A stretch of 64,000 bases of DNA. It comes from Streptomyces sp. CBMA152. Its GTDB lineage: Bacteria; Actinomycetota; Actinomycetes; Streptomycetales; Streptomycetaceae. The stretch lies in the NCBI RefSeq assembly GCF_014596475.1, contig NZ_MECJ01000033.1:1-64000 (forward strand). Direction: 5' to 3'. The stretch's first letter is position 1; the number at the start of each line of letters is the position of its first letter. The notes beneath the pieces were generated by a model that was not told where the DNA came from, searched no databases, and worked only from the letters and a program-made list of their open reading frames with translations. Below, piece by piece: positions 42,870 through 51,299 of this stretch. A program made the translations under genes and the position numbers.

Positions 42870-43661
42870 ATGCGCGTGATGCGAACGGTGTTGCGAGTGT
42901 CCGCCACGGGGATGCTGGCGCTGGTCACCGGATGCGGCTGGTCGGCGGCCTCGGCACCCCAGCCGGACCAGAGCGACGAGGTGCCGCCCGCCCCCGCCCC
43001 GCAGACCTCCGCCGGCGCCACCGCCGGGCTGCCGTCGGTGGGCGTCCTCGTCGACGGCGACAAGCACTGGTGCACCGCCAGCGTCGTCGCCAGCCCCAAG
43101 GGCAATGTGGTGGCGACCGCCGCGCACTGCGCCGACTCCGGCTCGGTCGGCTCCATGGAGTTCGCGCCCGCCTTCTCGGGGGCGGTGAAGGGCTCCACTC
43201 CGTACGGGACCTGGAAGGTCAAGGCCGTACAGACCGACGACAAGTGGTCCAAGGACGGCGACGACGCCTACGACTACGCCTTCCTCACCCTGGAGCCGGA
43301 CGCGCGCGGGCGCAGCGTTCAGAGCGTGGTGGGCGCCGCCGAGGCGGACTGGGCCTCGGGGCCCGAGCGCCGGGTCACCGTCGTCGGCTACCCGGCCGAG
43401 GACCACAACCCCGACAACCGGCCGATCTCCTGCACCACCGACAGCCGCCGCGACAGCGACATGGCGAGCGACGTACGGATCGAGTGCGCCGGGTTCTGGA
43501 CCGGGACCAGCGGCAGCCCGTGGCTGGCGGACTACCGGGGGCCCGGCCGCCTCGGCCACCTCATCGGCGTCCTCAGCGGCGGCGACACGGACGTGGAGTC
43601 GACGGCGGTGCTCTTCGACGCCCACGCGCGCGAGCTGTACGAGAAGGCCACGCGCGCGTAG
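42870..43661 (+). CDS. Trypsin-like serine protease, predicted lipoprotein
   Basis: 263 residues. The signal sequence ends LVTGCGW, a lipobox, followed by a Pro/Ala spacer and a chymotrypsin-fold domain. The triad is readable: H86 in ATAAHCA, D135 in YDYAFLTL and S216 in GTSGSPW. Cys pairs flank the His and the Ser. ATG 42870 follows AGGA by eight bases; an ATG at 42861 is a less likely alternative. The stop codon is 18 bp from the converging lon stop. Confidence 0.88.
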   Translation: MRVMRTVLRVSATGMLALVTGCGWSAASAPQPDQSDEVPPAPAPQTSAGATAGLPSVGVLVDGDKHWCTASVVASPKGNVVATAAHCADSGSVGSMEFAPAFSGAVKGSTPYGTWKVKAVQTDDKWSKDGDDAYDYAFLTLEPDARGRSVQSVVGAAEADWASGPERRVTVVGYPAEDHNPDNRPISCTTDSRRDSDMASDVRIECAGFWTGTSGSPWLADYRGPGRLGHLIGVLSGGDTDVESTAVLFDAHARELYEKATRA

Positions 43662-43679
43662 TCGTCGTTGCCGCTGCGG

Positions 43680-46091
43680 TCAGGCCGCGACCGGCACCCG
43701 CACCTCCGCCGGGGCCAGGGCGATCTCCAGGACCTGGCGGACATCGGTCACCGGGTGGACCTCCAGCTTCTCCAGGACCTCGGCGGGGACGTCGTCCAGG
43801 TCGGGCTCGTTGCGCTTGGGGATCACCACGGTCGTGATGCCCGCCCGGTGCGCGGCCAGCAGCTTCTGCTTCAGGCCGCCGATCGGCAGCACCCGCCCGG
43901 TCAGCGACACCTCGCCGGTCATCGCCACGTCCGTACGCACCAGACGCCCGCTGAGCAGCGACGCGAGCGCCGTCACCAGCGTGATGCCCGCGCTCGGGCC
44001 GTCCTTCGGAACCGCGCCCGCCGGGAAGTGGACGTGCACGCCCCGGTCCTTGAGGTCGGCGACCGGCAGCTCCAGTTCGGCGCCGTGCGAGCGCAGGAAG
44101 CTCAGCGCGATCTGCGCCGACTCCTTCATGACGTCGCCCAGCTGACCGGTCAGCGTCAGCCCGGCCGCGCCCGTCTCCGGGTCGGCGAGCGACGCCTCGA
44201 CGAACAGGACGTCGCCGCCCGCTCCCGTGACCGCGAGGCCGGTGGCCACACCCGGCACCGAGGTGCGCCGCTCGGCCGGGTCCTGCGCGGACTCCGGGAC
44301 GTGGTGCGGGCGCCCGATCAGCGCGCGCAGATCGTCCGGGGTGACCGTGAACGGCAGCTCGCGCTCGCCGCTCTCGTGCTGGGCCGCCGTCTTGCGCAGC
44401 AGCCGGGCGAGCGCGCGCTCCAGGTTCCGTACGCCCGCCTCGCGGGTGTACTCCCCGGCGAGCTTGCGCAGCGCCGCGTCGTCCAGGGCCACCTCGCCGG
44501 GCTCCAGACCGGCCCGCTCCAGCTGGCGCGGGAGCAGATGGTCGCGGGCGATGACGACCTTCTCGTCCTCGGTGTAGCCGTCGAGCCGGACGAGCTCCAT
44601 CCGGTCCAGCAGCGCCTCCGGGATGGCCTCCAGGACGTTGGCGGTGGCCAGGAAGACGACGTCGCTGAGGTCGAGCTCGACCTCCAGGTAGTGGTCGCGG
44701 AAGGTGTGGTTCTGCGCCGGGTCGAGGACTTCGAGCAGGGCCGCGGCCGGGTCGCCCCGGAAGTCGGAGCCGATCTTGTCGATCTCGTCGAGCAGCACCA
44801 CCGGGTTCATCGACCCGGCCTCCTTGATCGCCCGCACGATACGGCCGGGCAGCGCGCCCACGTACGTACGCCGGTGGCCACGCACCTCCGCCTCGTCGCG
44901 GACGCCGCCGAGGGCGACGCGGACGAACTTGCGGCCCATGGCGTGCGCCACGCTCTCGGCGACGCTCGTCTTGCCGACGCCGGGCGGGCCCACCAGCGCG
45001 AGCACCGCGCCGCCACGTCGGCCGCCCACCACGCCGAGACCGCGCTCGGCCCGCCGCTTGCGGACCGCCAGGTACTCGGTGATGCGCTCCTTCACGTCCT
45101 TCAGACCCGCGTGCTCCGCGTCCAGAACGGCGCGGGCGCCCTTGATGTCGTAGACGTCCTCCGTCCGCTCGTTCCACGGCAGTTCGAGGACGGTGTCCAG
45201 CCAGGTGCGGATCCAGGAGCCCTCCGGGGACTGGTCGCTGGAGCGCTCCAGCTTGTCGACCTCCTTGAGGGCGGCCTCGCGCACCTTCTCGGGCAGGTCG
45301 GCGGCCTCCACGCGCGCGCGGTAGTCGTCGGACTCCTCGCCCTCCGCCTCGCCGTTGAGCTCGCGCAGCTCCTTGCGTACGGCGTCCAGCTGGCGGCGCA
45401 GCAGGAACTCGCGCTGCTGCTTGTCCACGCCTTCCTGTACGTCCTTGGCGATGGACTCGGCGACGTCCTGTTCGGCCAGGTGCTCGCGCAGCTGCTCGGT
45501 GGCGAGCTTGAGGCGGGCGACGGGGTCGGCCGTCTCCAGGAGCTCGACCTTCTGGGCGGTGGTGAGGAACGGCGAGTAGCCGGAGTTGTCGGCGAGCGCG
45601 GAGACGTCCTCGATCTGCTGGACGCGGTCCACGATCTGCCAGGCGCCGCGCTTCTTCAGCCAGTCGGTGGCGAGCGCCTTGTACTCCTTCGCCAGCTCGG
45701 CGACCTGGCCGGGCAGGGGCTCGGGGACGCTCTCGTCGATGGAGAGCCCCTCGACCCACAGGGCCGCGCCGGGGCCGGTGGTGCCCGCGCCGATCCGTAC
45801 CCGGCCGCGGCCGCGGATCAGGGCGCCGGGGTCGCCGTCGGAGAGGCGCCCCACCTGCTCGACGGTGCCGAGCACGCCGGTCGACGCGTAGGCCCCGTCG
45901 ATGCGCGGGACGAGCAGCACCTTGGGCTTGCCCGCTGCGGTGCCCTCGGCCCGGACGGCCGCCTGGGCGGCCTCGACGGCGGCCCGCACCTCGGTGTCGG
46001 ACAAATCCAGGGGCACCACCATCCCGGGCAGCACGACCTCGTCGTCGAGCGGCAGCACAGGCAGGGTGAGCGGTGCGGACGAGTGAGCCAT
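43680..46091 (-). CDS. lon: Lon ATP-dependent protease
   Basis: 803 residues with the complete Lon layout: N-terminal substrate-binding domain, AAA+ module (Walker A GPPGVGKTS with K374; Walker B VVLLDEID) and serine-lysine protease domain (S700 in PKDGPSAG, K743 in GGLKQKLLA). Lon degrades misfolded and some regulatory proteins in the cytoplasm. ATG 46091 follows GGGGAG; an upstream in-frame GTG at 46112 is unlikely. The upstream region holds HspR- and ClgR-type operators, which agrees with lon being a heat-shock and ClgR-regulon gene in Streptomyces. Confidence 0.97.
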   Translation of the reverse strand: MAHSSAPLTLPVLPLDDEVVLPGMVVPLDLSDTEVRAAVEAAQAAVRAEGTAAGKPKVLLVPRIDGAYASTGVLGTVEQVGRLSDGDPGALIRGRGRVRIGAGTTGPGAALWVEGLSIDESVPEPLPGQVAELAKEYKALATDWLKKRGAWQIVDRVQQIEDVSALADNSGYSPFLTTAQKVELLETADPVARLKLATEQLREHLAEQDVAESIAKDVQEGVDKQQREFLLRRQLDAVRKELRELNGEAEGEESDDYRARVEAADLPEKVREAALKEVDKLERSSDQSPEGSWIRTWLDTVLELPWNERTEDVYDIKGARAVLDAEHAGLKDVKERITEYLAVRKRRAERGLGVVGGRRGGAVLALVGPPGVGKTSVAESVAHAMGRKFVRVALGGVRDEAEVRGHRRTYVGALPGRIVRAIKEAGSMNPVVLLDEIDKIGSDFRGDPAAALLEVLDPAQNHTFRDHYLEVELDLSDVVFLATANVLEAIPEALLDRMELVRLDGYTEDEKVVIARDHLLPRQLERAGLEPGEVALDDAALRKLAGEYTREAGVRNLERALARLLRKTAAQHESGERELPFTVTPDDLRALIGRPHHVPESAQDPAERRTSVPGVATGLAVTGAGGDVLFVEASLADPETGAAGLTLTGQLGDVMKESAQIALSFLRSHGAELELPVADLKDRGVHVHFPAGAVPKDGPSAGITLVTALASLLSGRLVRTDVAMTGEVSLTGRVLPIGGLKQKLLAAHRAGITTVVIPKRNEPDLDDVPAEVLEKLEVHPVTDVRQVLEIALAPAEVRVPVAA

Positions 46092-46112
46092 GATCTCCCC
46101 TTCGGCAGTCAA

Positions 46113-46133
46113 GTTGAGCTATGCCGACTCAAT
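46113..46133 (-). promoter_or_regulatory. HAIR-type HspR operator upstream of lon
   Basis: GTTGAGC-N7-ACTCAAT at 46113-46133 matches the HspR inverted repeat CTTGAGT-N7-ACTCAAG at 11 of 14 arm positions. It lies 22 bp upstream of the lon start codon. HspR repression of lon is established in Streptomyces. Confidence 0.8.
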
Positions 46134-46165
46134 GCATGTGAGCCCAGGAATGTTCCCCACCGGGC

Positions 46166-46179
46166 GTTCGCTCTGAGCG
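46166..46179 (+). promoter_or_regulatory. ClgR box upstream of lon
   Basis: GTTCGCT-N4-GCG (46166-46179) matches the ClgR consensus GTTCGCY-N5-GCG, counting GTTCGC, five bases beginning with T, then GCG. It lies about 75-88 bp before the lon start. ClgR activates lon and clpP genes in Streptomyces. A longer inverted repeat CACTTG...CAAGTG spans 46185-46212 beside it. Confidence 0.72.
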
Positions 46180-46263
46180 ATCACCACTTGTAAGAGTCCA
46201 TATGATCAAGTGACTATTACCGAGAGCAGCGTCATTGCCACAGGAGCCACCCGAGGGGAACCC

Positions 46264-46929
46264 ATGGAATCGGAGTCGGTACCGGACATCGTCGCGGCCT
46301 GGATCAAGGGCTGGGTCGTCTCGCGCGGCGCGGCCGAACCGGTCGCCGAGCCGTGGGGCTGGACCATCGACGTCGGCCAGACCAAGCACGTGTCCCGGCA
46401 CGTGGTGCCCGAGCCCGACGAGCCGACCGTCCGCAAGCTGGTCGAGGCGACGACCGCTCCCGCCACCTGGCTGAAGCTGTTCGCGGACGACGACACGGTC
46501 CGGCCGTGGCTCGGCCCCGGCTGGCACTACGACCAGCCCGGCTTCCTGATGACGCTGCCGCTGGCCGAGAGGGCCCGTACGAAGACCCCCCGCGGCTACA
46601 CGCTGACCAGCTGGACCACCGGCGGTGTGCTGCGCGTGCTCGTACGCACCGACGCCGGGCACTTCGCCGCGCGCGGCCAGCTCGCCCCGACCGGCACGAC
46701 CGCCGTCGCCGACCAGATCGAGACGGCGCCCGAGCACCGGCGCCGGGGCCTGGGCAGCCTCGTCATGCGCACGCTGCAGAACGCCGCCCTGGAGGCGGGC
46801 GCCACCACCGCCGTCCTCGTCGGCACCCCGGAAGGGCAGGCGCTCTACAGCGCACTTGGCTGGACGACGCGCTCGGCCATGGCGAGCCTGTACTTCGCTC
46901 CGTCGGATCCGGCATCCTCTGGGGCATGA
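46264..46929 (+). CDS. GNAT-family N-acetyltransferase
   Basis: 221 residues. The C-terminal GNAT fold has the acetyl-CoA loop in APEHRRRGLGSLVMRTL (Q/RxxGxG/A type) and the later strand VGTPEGQALYSALGW. The N-terminal half is divergent, with several Trp. ATG 46264 is chosen for GAGGGG five bases upstream; the GTG at 46210 is less likely. The stop codon overlaps the start of the lipoprotein gene (ATGA). It is divergent from lon. The substrate is unknown. Confidence 0.85.
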   Translation: MESESVPDIVAAWIKGWVVSRGAAEPVAEPWGWTIDVGQTKHVSRHVVPEPDEPTVRKLVEATTAPATWLKLFADDDTVRPWLGPGWHYDQPGFLMTLPLAERARTKTPRGYTLTSWTTGGVLRVLVRTDAGHFAARGQLAPTGTTAVADQIETAPEHRRRGLGSLVMRTLQNAALEAGATTAVLVGTPEGQALYSALGWTTRSAMASLYFAPSDPASSGA

Positions 46930-47441
46930 GCCCCAAGGTCACGCACCGGACGACCACCGGCCTGCTGCTGCTCACCGCGCTGTTCGCGGCGGCGGGCTGC
47001 GGCTCCTCCACCTCGTCGGCCGACAGCGGCGCCCCGGCGTCGCGGACCGCGCCGCCCCCGGCCGTCTCCCCGTCCGCCTCCGCGCCCACGTCCTCCAAGC
47101 CGCCGTCCCACGACGGGCAGTTGCTGAAGCTGGTGGTGAGCGGCGGCTTCGTGGGCCGCCACGACGAGCTGGTCGTCCGCGCCGACGGCAGCTACACCTC
47201 GACCAAGCGGGACGGGAAGCCGGTCGAGGGCCGCCTCACCCCCGCCGAACTCGCCGGGCTGCGCAAGACGCTGGCGGCCGCCGACTTCGCGCATCTGCCG
47301 CCGCGCCCGACCGGGAAGCCGGTCGCCGACGGGCTGATGTACCAGTTCACGTACGAGGGACATGTCGTCCTCGCCGACGAGATCCACCAGCCGCAGGCGC
47401 TACGGGACGTACGAGCCCATCTGCCCGTCGGCTACCGCTGA
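46926..47441 (+). CDS. Secreted lipoprotein of unknown function
   Basis: 171 residues. Signal sequence with lipobox FAAAGCGS, a Ser/Pro/Ala spacer of ~40 residues, then a compact domain (LKLVVSGGFVGRHDELVVRADG) resembling small secreted beta-rich proteins of actinobacteria. It is coupled to the GNAT gene by an ATGA overlap. Its 3' end overlaps the 3' end of the opposite-strand rhomboid-like gene by 42 bp, so each stop codon lies inside the other coding sequence. Confidence 0.8.
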   Translation: MSPKVTHRTTTGLLLLTALFAAAGCGSSTSSADSGAPASRTAPPPAVSPSASAPTSSKPPSHDGQLLKLVVSGGFVGRHDELVVRADGSYTSTKRDGKPVEGRLTPAELAGLRKTLAAADFAHLPPRPTGKPVADGLMYQFTYEGHVVLADEIHQPQALRDVRAHLPVGYR

Positions 47442-48248
47442 CGGCTCCGGGACCCCGGCCCTGCGGGCGTCGGCCCGGCGCAGGAACGGCCAGCACACCA
47501 CGCCGACGAGCAGCGCCAGCGGATGGCCCCAACTGGCCAGCGGATCCACCATGTCGAAGAGGTCCTGCGTGATCAGCACCACGACCACGCCGAGCAGCGG
47601 CCAGCGCAGCACGGCGGGCAGCAGCCCGGCCAGCGCGCCCACGCTCGCCATCAGACCGAAGCTGATGCCGTAGTCGAGCCGGTGCAGCGAGGAGTCCGGC
47701 AGCTGACCGGCCATCACCGAGACACCCACGGGCACTTCGGTGGCCAGCGTCGCCACCACGTGCCCGAGCAGGAAGACCCCGGCCGCGCGCAGCCCGCCGA
47801 CGCGGCGCTCCAGCGCGGTGAGGATGAAGACGAAGCCGACGGCCCACGGCGAGGAGATCCCGCCCGCGATCCACAGCGCGCTGGCGAGCAGCACGAGCAC
47901 GGGCGTACGGGTGAGGTGCTGCACATCGGTGCTGGAGCTCTCGACGAGCGTACGAACGGTGTCCGGGTCGCCGAACTCCGCGTACAGCGACGTGGAGAGG
48001 AGCAGCAACGTGTACGCGAAGGTGAACGGCGTGCCGGTCGGCGACGGCAGCACATGGGCCGCCCGGCGCAGACACGTCCGCAGCTCCCATGCGGCCCACA
48101 GCGGCGGACGTCTGTCCGCGTCGGGGATTTCCGCGCTGGTCACAGGGGGCTTCGCGATGGCCCCGCCCTCCGCCGTCTCGATGACCGTCTTCTCCCCCGC
48201 CCTCGACCCTGTCGCTTCCCTTGTAAGCGTCCCTTGTACAACGCTCAC
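47400..48248 (-). CDS. Rhomboid-like integral membrane protein
   Basis: About 282 residues with roughly six membrane helices. The pattern DYGISFGLMASVGALAG resembles the GxSx catalytic serine helix of rhomboid proteases, and WGHPLALLVGVV could supply the histidine of the dyad, so intramembrane protease activity is possible. Conserved rhomboid spacing cannot be checked here. The start is uncertain: GTG 48248 has AGAGG directly before it, and GTG 48143 is an alternative without a Shine-Dalgarno. The gene overlaps the lipoprotein gene tail to tail by 42 bp and is divergent from the SpeE-like gene. Confidence 0.7.
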   Translation of the reverse strand: MSVVQGTLTREATGSRAGEKTVIETAEGGAIAKPPVTSAEIPDADRRPPLWAAWELRTCLRRAAHVLPSPTGTPFTFAYTLLLLSTSLYAEFGDPDTVRTLVESSSTDVQHLTRTPVLVLLASALWIAGGISSPWAVGFVFILTALERRVGGLRAAGVFLLGHVVATLATEVPVGVSVMAGQLPDSSLHRLDYGISFGLMASVGALAGLLPAVLRWPLLGVVVVLITQDLFDMVDPLASWGHPLALLVGVVCWPFLRRADARRAGVPEPSAVADGQMGSYVP

Positions 48249-48362
48249 CCTCTGCGAACGCTCCCCAACACGTCTATGACTTGTGCCACATTGGACAACC
48301 TTTGACGCGGACCATGCGTCGGCGCAAGGAGTCGTCAGCTCCGTTCCCGAGGAGGTCTTCCG

Positions 48363-49037
48363 ATGCCCGCCGCCGACCCGATCACTCTCGACCGCCGCGA
48401 GGGACCGTACGGCGAGGTGGTGCTCCGCAGACGCGGCCCGCACTTCGAGATCATCGCCAACGGAACGTTCCTGATGGACACCTCCGACGGACGCTCCGAG
48501 CGGCTGCTGGTGGACGCCGCGTACGACGCACTGCCGACCGGCCGCGAGACGCCTTCCGTACTCATCGGCGGGCTCGGTGTCGGCTTCTCCCTGGCGCACG
48601 CGGCCGCCGACCCCCGGTGGGGCCGGATCGCCGTGGTGGAACGCGAGTTGGCCGTCATCGAGTGGCACCGTACGGGCCCGCTCGCGCCCCTCTCCCGGGC
48701 CGCGCTCGCCGACCCGCGCACCGAGGTCCTGCACACCGATCTGGTCGCGTACGTACACACCGCCCCGGACACCTTCGACGCGCTCTGCCTGGACATCGAC
48801 AACGGGCCCGACTGGACGGTGACCGAGAGCAACGACAGCCTCTACTCCCCCACCGGTCTCGCCGCCTGCCGGGAGCGGCTGACGCCGGGCGGAGTGCTCG
48901 CCGTGTGGTCCGCGCAGCCGTCGGCCGCCTTCGGGGAAGCTCTCCGTAATGCCGGATTCCACGGGGTTAGGACCGAAGAGATCGCAGTTGCCCGGGGCGT
49001 CCCTGACGTGGTCCATCTCGCTGTTCGCCCTGCGTAG
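48363..49037 (+). CDS. Spermidine synthase-like (SpeE-fold) methyltransferase-family protein
   Basis: 224 residues. The Rossmann fold shows VLIGGLGVGFSLAHAAA for nucleotide binding, VVERELAVIEWHR for the acidic loop, and DALCLDIDNGPDWTV near the active site, as in SpeE aminopropyltransferases and related methyltransferases. It is shorter than true SpeE, and polyamine substrate residues cannot be assigned, so its substrate is open. ATG 48363 follows GAGGAGG. A two-component system follows on the same strand. Confidence 0.82.
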   Translation: MPAADPITLDRREGPYGEVVLRRRGPHFEIIANGTFLMDTSDGRSERLLVDAAYDALPTGRETPSVLIGGLGVGFSLAHAAADPRWGRIAVVERELAVIEWHRTGPLAPLSRAALADPRTEVLHTDLVAYVHTAPDTFDALCLDIDNGPDWTVTESNDSLYSPTGLAACRERLTPGGVLAVWSAQPSAAFGEALRNAGFHGVRTEEIAVARGVPDVVHLAVRPA

Positions 49038-49121
49038 CCGGGACGCGGCCGGTGCCTCTAGTCTCTGACCGACACAGGGGATCACCCCACTGATCCCCGG
49101 AAGCAATATCAGGGCGGGGCG

Positions 49122-49859
49122 ATGGAGCAGGCACACACCACCCACAACGGCGTAGCGGCCACCCCCGGCGCCCAGCGCCGGGTGCTGGTCGTCGAGGACG
49201 ACACGACGATCGTCGACGCCATCGCGGCGCGGCTGAGAGCCGAGGGCTTCCAGGTCCAGACGGCCCTCGACGGCCCTGCCGCCGTCGACACGGCCGAGGC
49301 CTGGCAGCCGGACCTGATGGTCCTGGACATCATGCTGCCGGGCTTCGACGGCCTGGAGGTCTGCCGCCGGGTCCAGGCCCGCCGGCCGGTCCCGGTGCTG
49401 ATGCTGACGGCCCGCGACGACGAGACGGACATGCTGGTCGGGCTCGGCGTCGGCGCGGACGACTACATGACCAAGCCGTTCTCCATGCGGGAGCTGGCGG
49501 CGCGGGTGCACGTGCTGCTGCGGCGGGTCGAGCGGGCCACGCTGGCCGCCGCGACCCCGCGCACGGGCATCCTGCGCCTGGGCGAGCTGGAGATCGACCA
49601 CGCTCAGCGACGGGTACGGGTGCGCGGCGAGGACGTCCACCTCACGCCCACCGAGTTCGACCTGCTGAGCTGCCTGGCGAACACCCCGCGCGCGGTGCTC
49701 TCGCGCGAGCAGCTGCTCGCCGAGGTCTGGGACTGGGCGGACGCCTCGGGCACCCGGACCGTGGACAGCCACATCAAGGCGCTGCGACGCAAGATCGGGG
49801 CCGAGCGCATCCGCACGGTCCATGGCGTCGGATACGCGCTGGAGACCCCGGCGCCATGA
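49122..49859 (+). CDS. OmpR-family response regulator
   Basis: 245 residues. Receiver domain with acidic pair in VVEDD, phospho-accepting D69 in MVLDIMLPG, LTARD and TKPF with the conserved Lys. A winged-helix OmpR-type effector domain follows (LTPTEFDLLSCLANTPRAVL, then TVDSHIKALRRKIG). GGCGGGG precedes ATG 49122. It overlaps the kinase gene by 4 nt. In streptomycetes this pair typically lies just upstream of kgd, as it does here upstream of the kgd-derived N-terminus. Confidence 0.95.
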   Translation: MEQAHTTHNGVAATPGAQRRVLVVEDDTTIVDAIAARLRAEGFQVQTALDGPAAVDTAEAWQPDLMVLDIMLPGFDGLEVCRRVQARRPVPVLMLTARDDETDMLVGLGVGADDYMTKPFSMRELAARVHVLLRRVERATLAAATPRTGILRLGELEIDHAQRRVRVRGEDVHLTPTEFDLLSCLANTPRAVLSREQLLAEVWDWADASGTRTVDSHIKALRRKIGAERIRTVHGVGYALETPAP

Positions 49860-51004
49860 GCCGGGCGGCGGCCGGAGCGGTGAGCGGGCGGACCCGTAGG
49901 AACGGGCCGCGCGCCCCGGTTCGCGGCGGCCTGCTGAGCCGGCTGCGCTACATCTCGGTCTCGATCAAGACCAAGCTGGGCACGCTCGTCGTGGTCTCGG
50001 TCTTCATCACCACCGGTCTGCTGATGGTGGCCGTGCAGACCCGCACCGAGCTGCGGTTCATCACCGTCTTCTCGGTGATCGCGACGCTGCTGATCACCCA
50101 GTTCGTGGCGCACGGGCTGACCGCGCCGCTGGACGAGATGAACACCGTCGCCCGGTCCATCTCGCACGGCGACTACACCCGCCGGGTGCGCGGCGCCGAC
50201 CGCCGCGACGAGCTCGGCGACCTCGCCTCCACCATCAACCGCATGGCCGAGGACCTGGAGGCGGTGGACCGCCACCGCAAGGAACTCGTGGCGAATGTCT
50301 CGCACGAGCTGCGTACGCCCATCGCGGCGCTGCGGGCGGTCCTGGAGAACGTCGTGGACGGCGTCTCGGCCGCCGACCCAGAGACGATGCGCACGGCGCT
50401 GAAGCAGACCGAGCGGCTCGGCCGCCTGGTGGAGACGCTGCTTGACCTCTCGCGGCTCGACCACGGCGTCGTACCGCTGCGGGCGCACCGCTTCGAGGTC
50501 TGGCCGTATCTGTCCGGGGTGCTCAAGGAGGCCAATCTGGCCGCCTCCCGGCGCGGGCTCTCGTCCGGCTCGGGCAATCACACCCGTACGGACGTGCATC
50601 TGCATCTGGACGTCTCGCCGCCGGAGCTGACCGCGCACGCGGACCGGGAGCGGCTGCACCAGGTGGTCGCCAACCTCATCGACAACGCGGTCAAGCACTC
50701 CCCGCCGCACGGCCGCGTCACGGTACGGGCCCGGCGCGGCCCGCAGCCGGAGTCGCTGGACCTGGAGGTCCTGGACGAGGGTCCGGGCATCCCGAAGTCG
50801 GAGTGGCACCGGGTCTTCGAGCGGTTCAACCGGGGCGACGCCTCGGCGCCGCACGGGCCGGGCAGCGACGGCGGTACGGGCCTGGGCCTGGCGATCGCCC
50901 GCTGGGCGGTGGATCTGCACGGCGGTCACATCGGCGTGGCCGAATCATCACGCGGATGCCGCATCCAGGTCACCCTTCCGGGCGTCACCCGACCGGCGAA
51001 TTGA
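49856..51004 (+). CDS. Sensor histidine kinase, partner of the OmpR-family regulator
   Basis: 382 residues: two closely spaced membrane helices (about 40-80) with a very short external loop, so it probably senses within or near the membrane; HAMP; HisKA with NVSHELRTPIAAL (phospho-His at about H150); N box VVANLIDNAVKHSPP; G1 VLDEGPGIP and G2 GTGLGLAIARW. It is coupled to the response regulator by an ATGA overlap. The signal is unknown. Confidence 0.94.
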   Translation: MSRAAAGAVSGRTRRNGPRAPVRGGLLSRLRYISVSIKTKLGTLVVVSVFITTGLLMVAVQTRTELRFITVFSVIATLLITQFVAHGLTAPLDEMNTVARSISHGDYTRRVRGADRRDELGDLASTINRMAEDLEAVDRHRKELVANVSHELRTPIAALRAVLENVVDGVSAADPETMRTALKQTERLGRLVETLLDLSRLDHGVVPLRAHRFEVWPYLSGVLKEANLAASRRGLSSGSGNHTRTDVHLHLDVSPPELTAHADRERLHQVVANLIDNAVKHSPPHGRVTVRARRGPQPESLDLEVLDEGPGIPKSEWHRVFERFNRGDASAPHGPGSDGGTGLGLAIARWAVDLHGGHIGVAESSRGCRIQVTLPGVTRPAN

Positions 51005-51299
51005 CGTAGTCTCGAACCGGAAGCAGACATTCGCGCGGCGCAGCCGCTCCAGTGGAGCCGCTGTAAGCGGGGTGTGAGTGGGCAAGGGATGTGGTCCTAC
51101 GAGGGCCGCAACCGCGCTGTGGCGTACCCACTCACGAGCGGAACCCGATCTGTTTCCCGCCAAATCCTGCCCCGAAACACGCTTTCCGGTGTGACTTACG
51201 CGACTGTGGCACGCCCGGTCTGCACCTCCAGGCCAGGGAGGCGTAGCCTTTATTTCCGCTGTCCATCACCTTGTGAAGCGGAAGAGGGCGGTTGCCGCC
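51005..51299 (+). other. Leader region of the kgd-type promoter
   Basis: 295 bases, no gene. GTGAGTGGG (51074-51082) and CCCACTCAC (51127-51135) are a perfect 9-bp inverted repeat separated by 44 bases; this could be a long-loop RNA stem or an operator pair. A GTG at 51273 is an alternative start of the following gene. Confidence 0.4.

Noticed and set aside
48249..49823. Upstream extension of the rhomboid-like gene on the minus strand
   Set aside because: It lies antisense to the SpeE-like and response-regulator genes and has Gly/Arg/His-rich shadow composition.
51273..51299. GTG 51273 as start of the chimeric gene
   Set aside because: KGD proteins start at the position of GTG 51300 (M-S-S-Q-S); the nine extra codons are Lys/Arg-rich and contain the likely Shine-Dalgarno.
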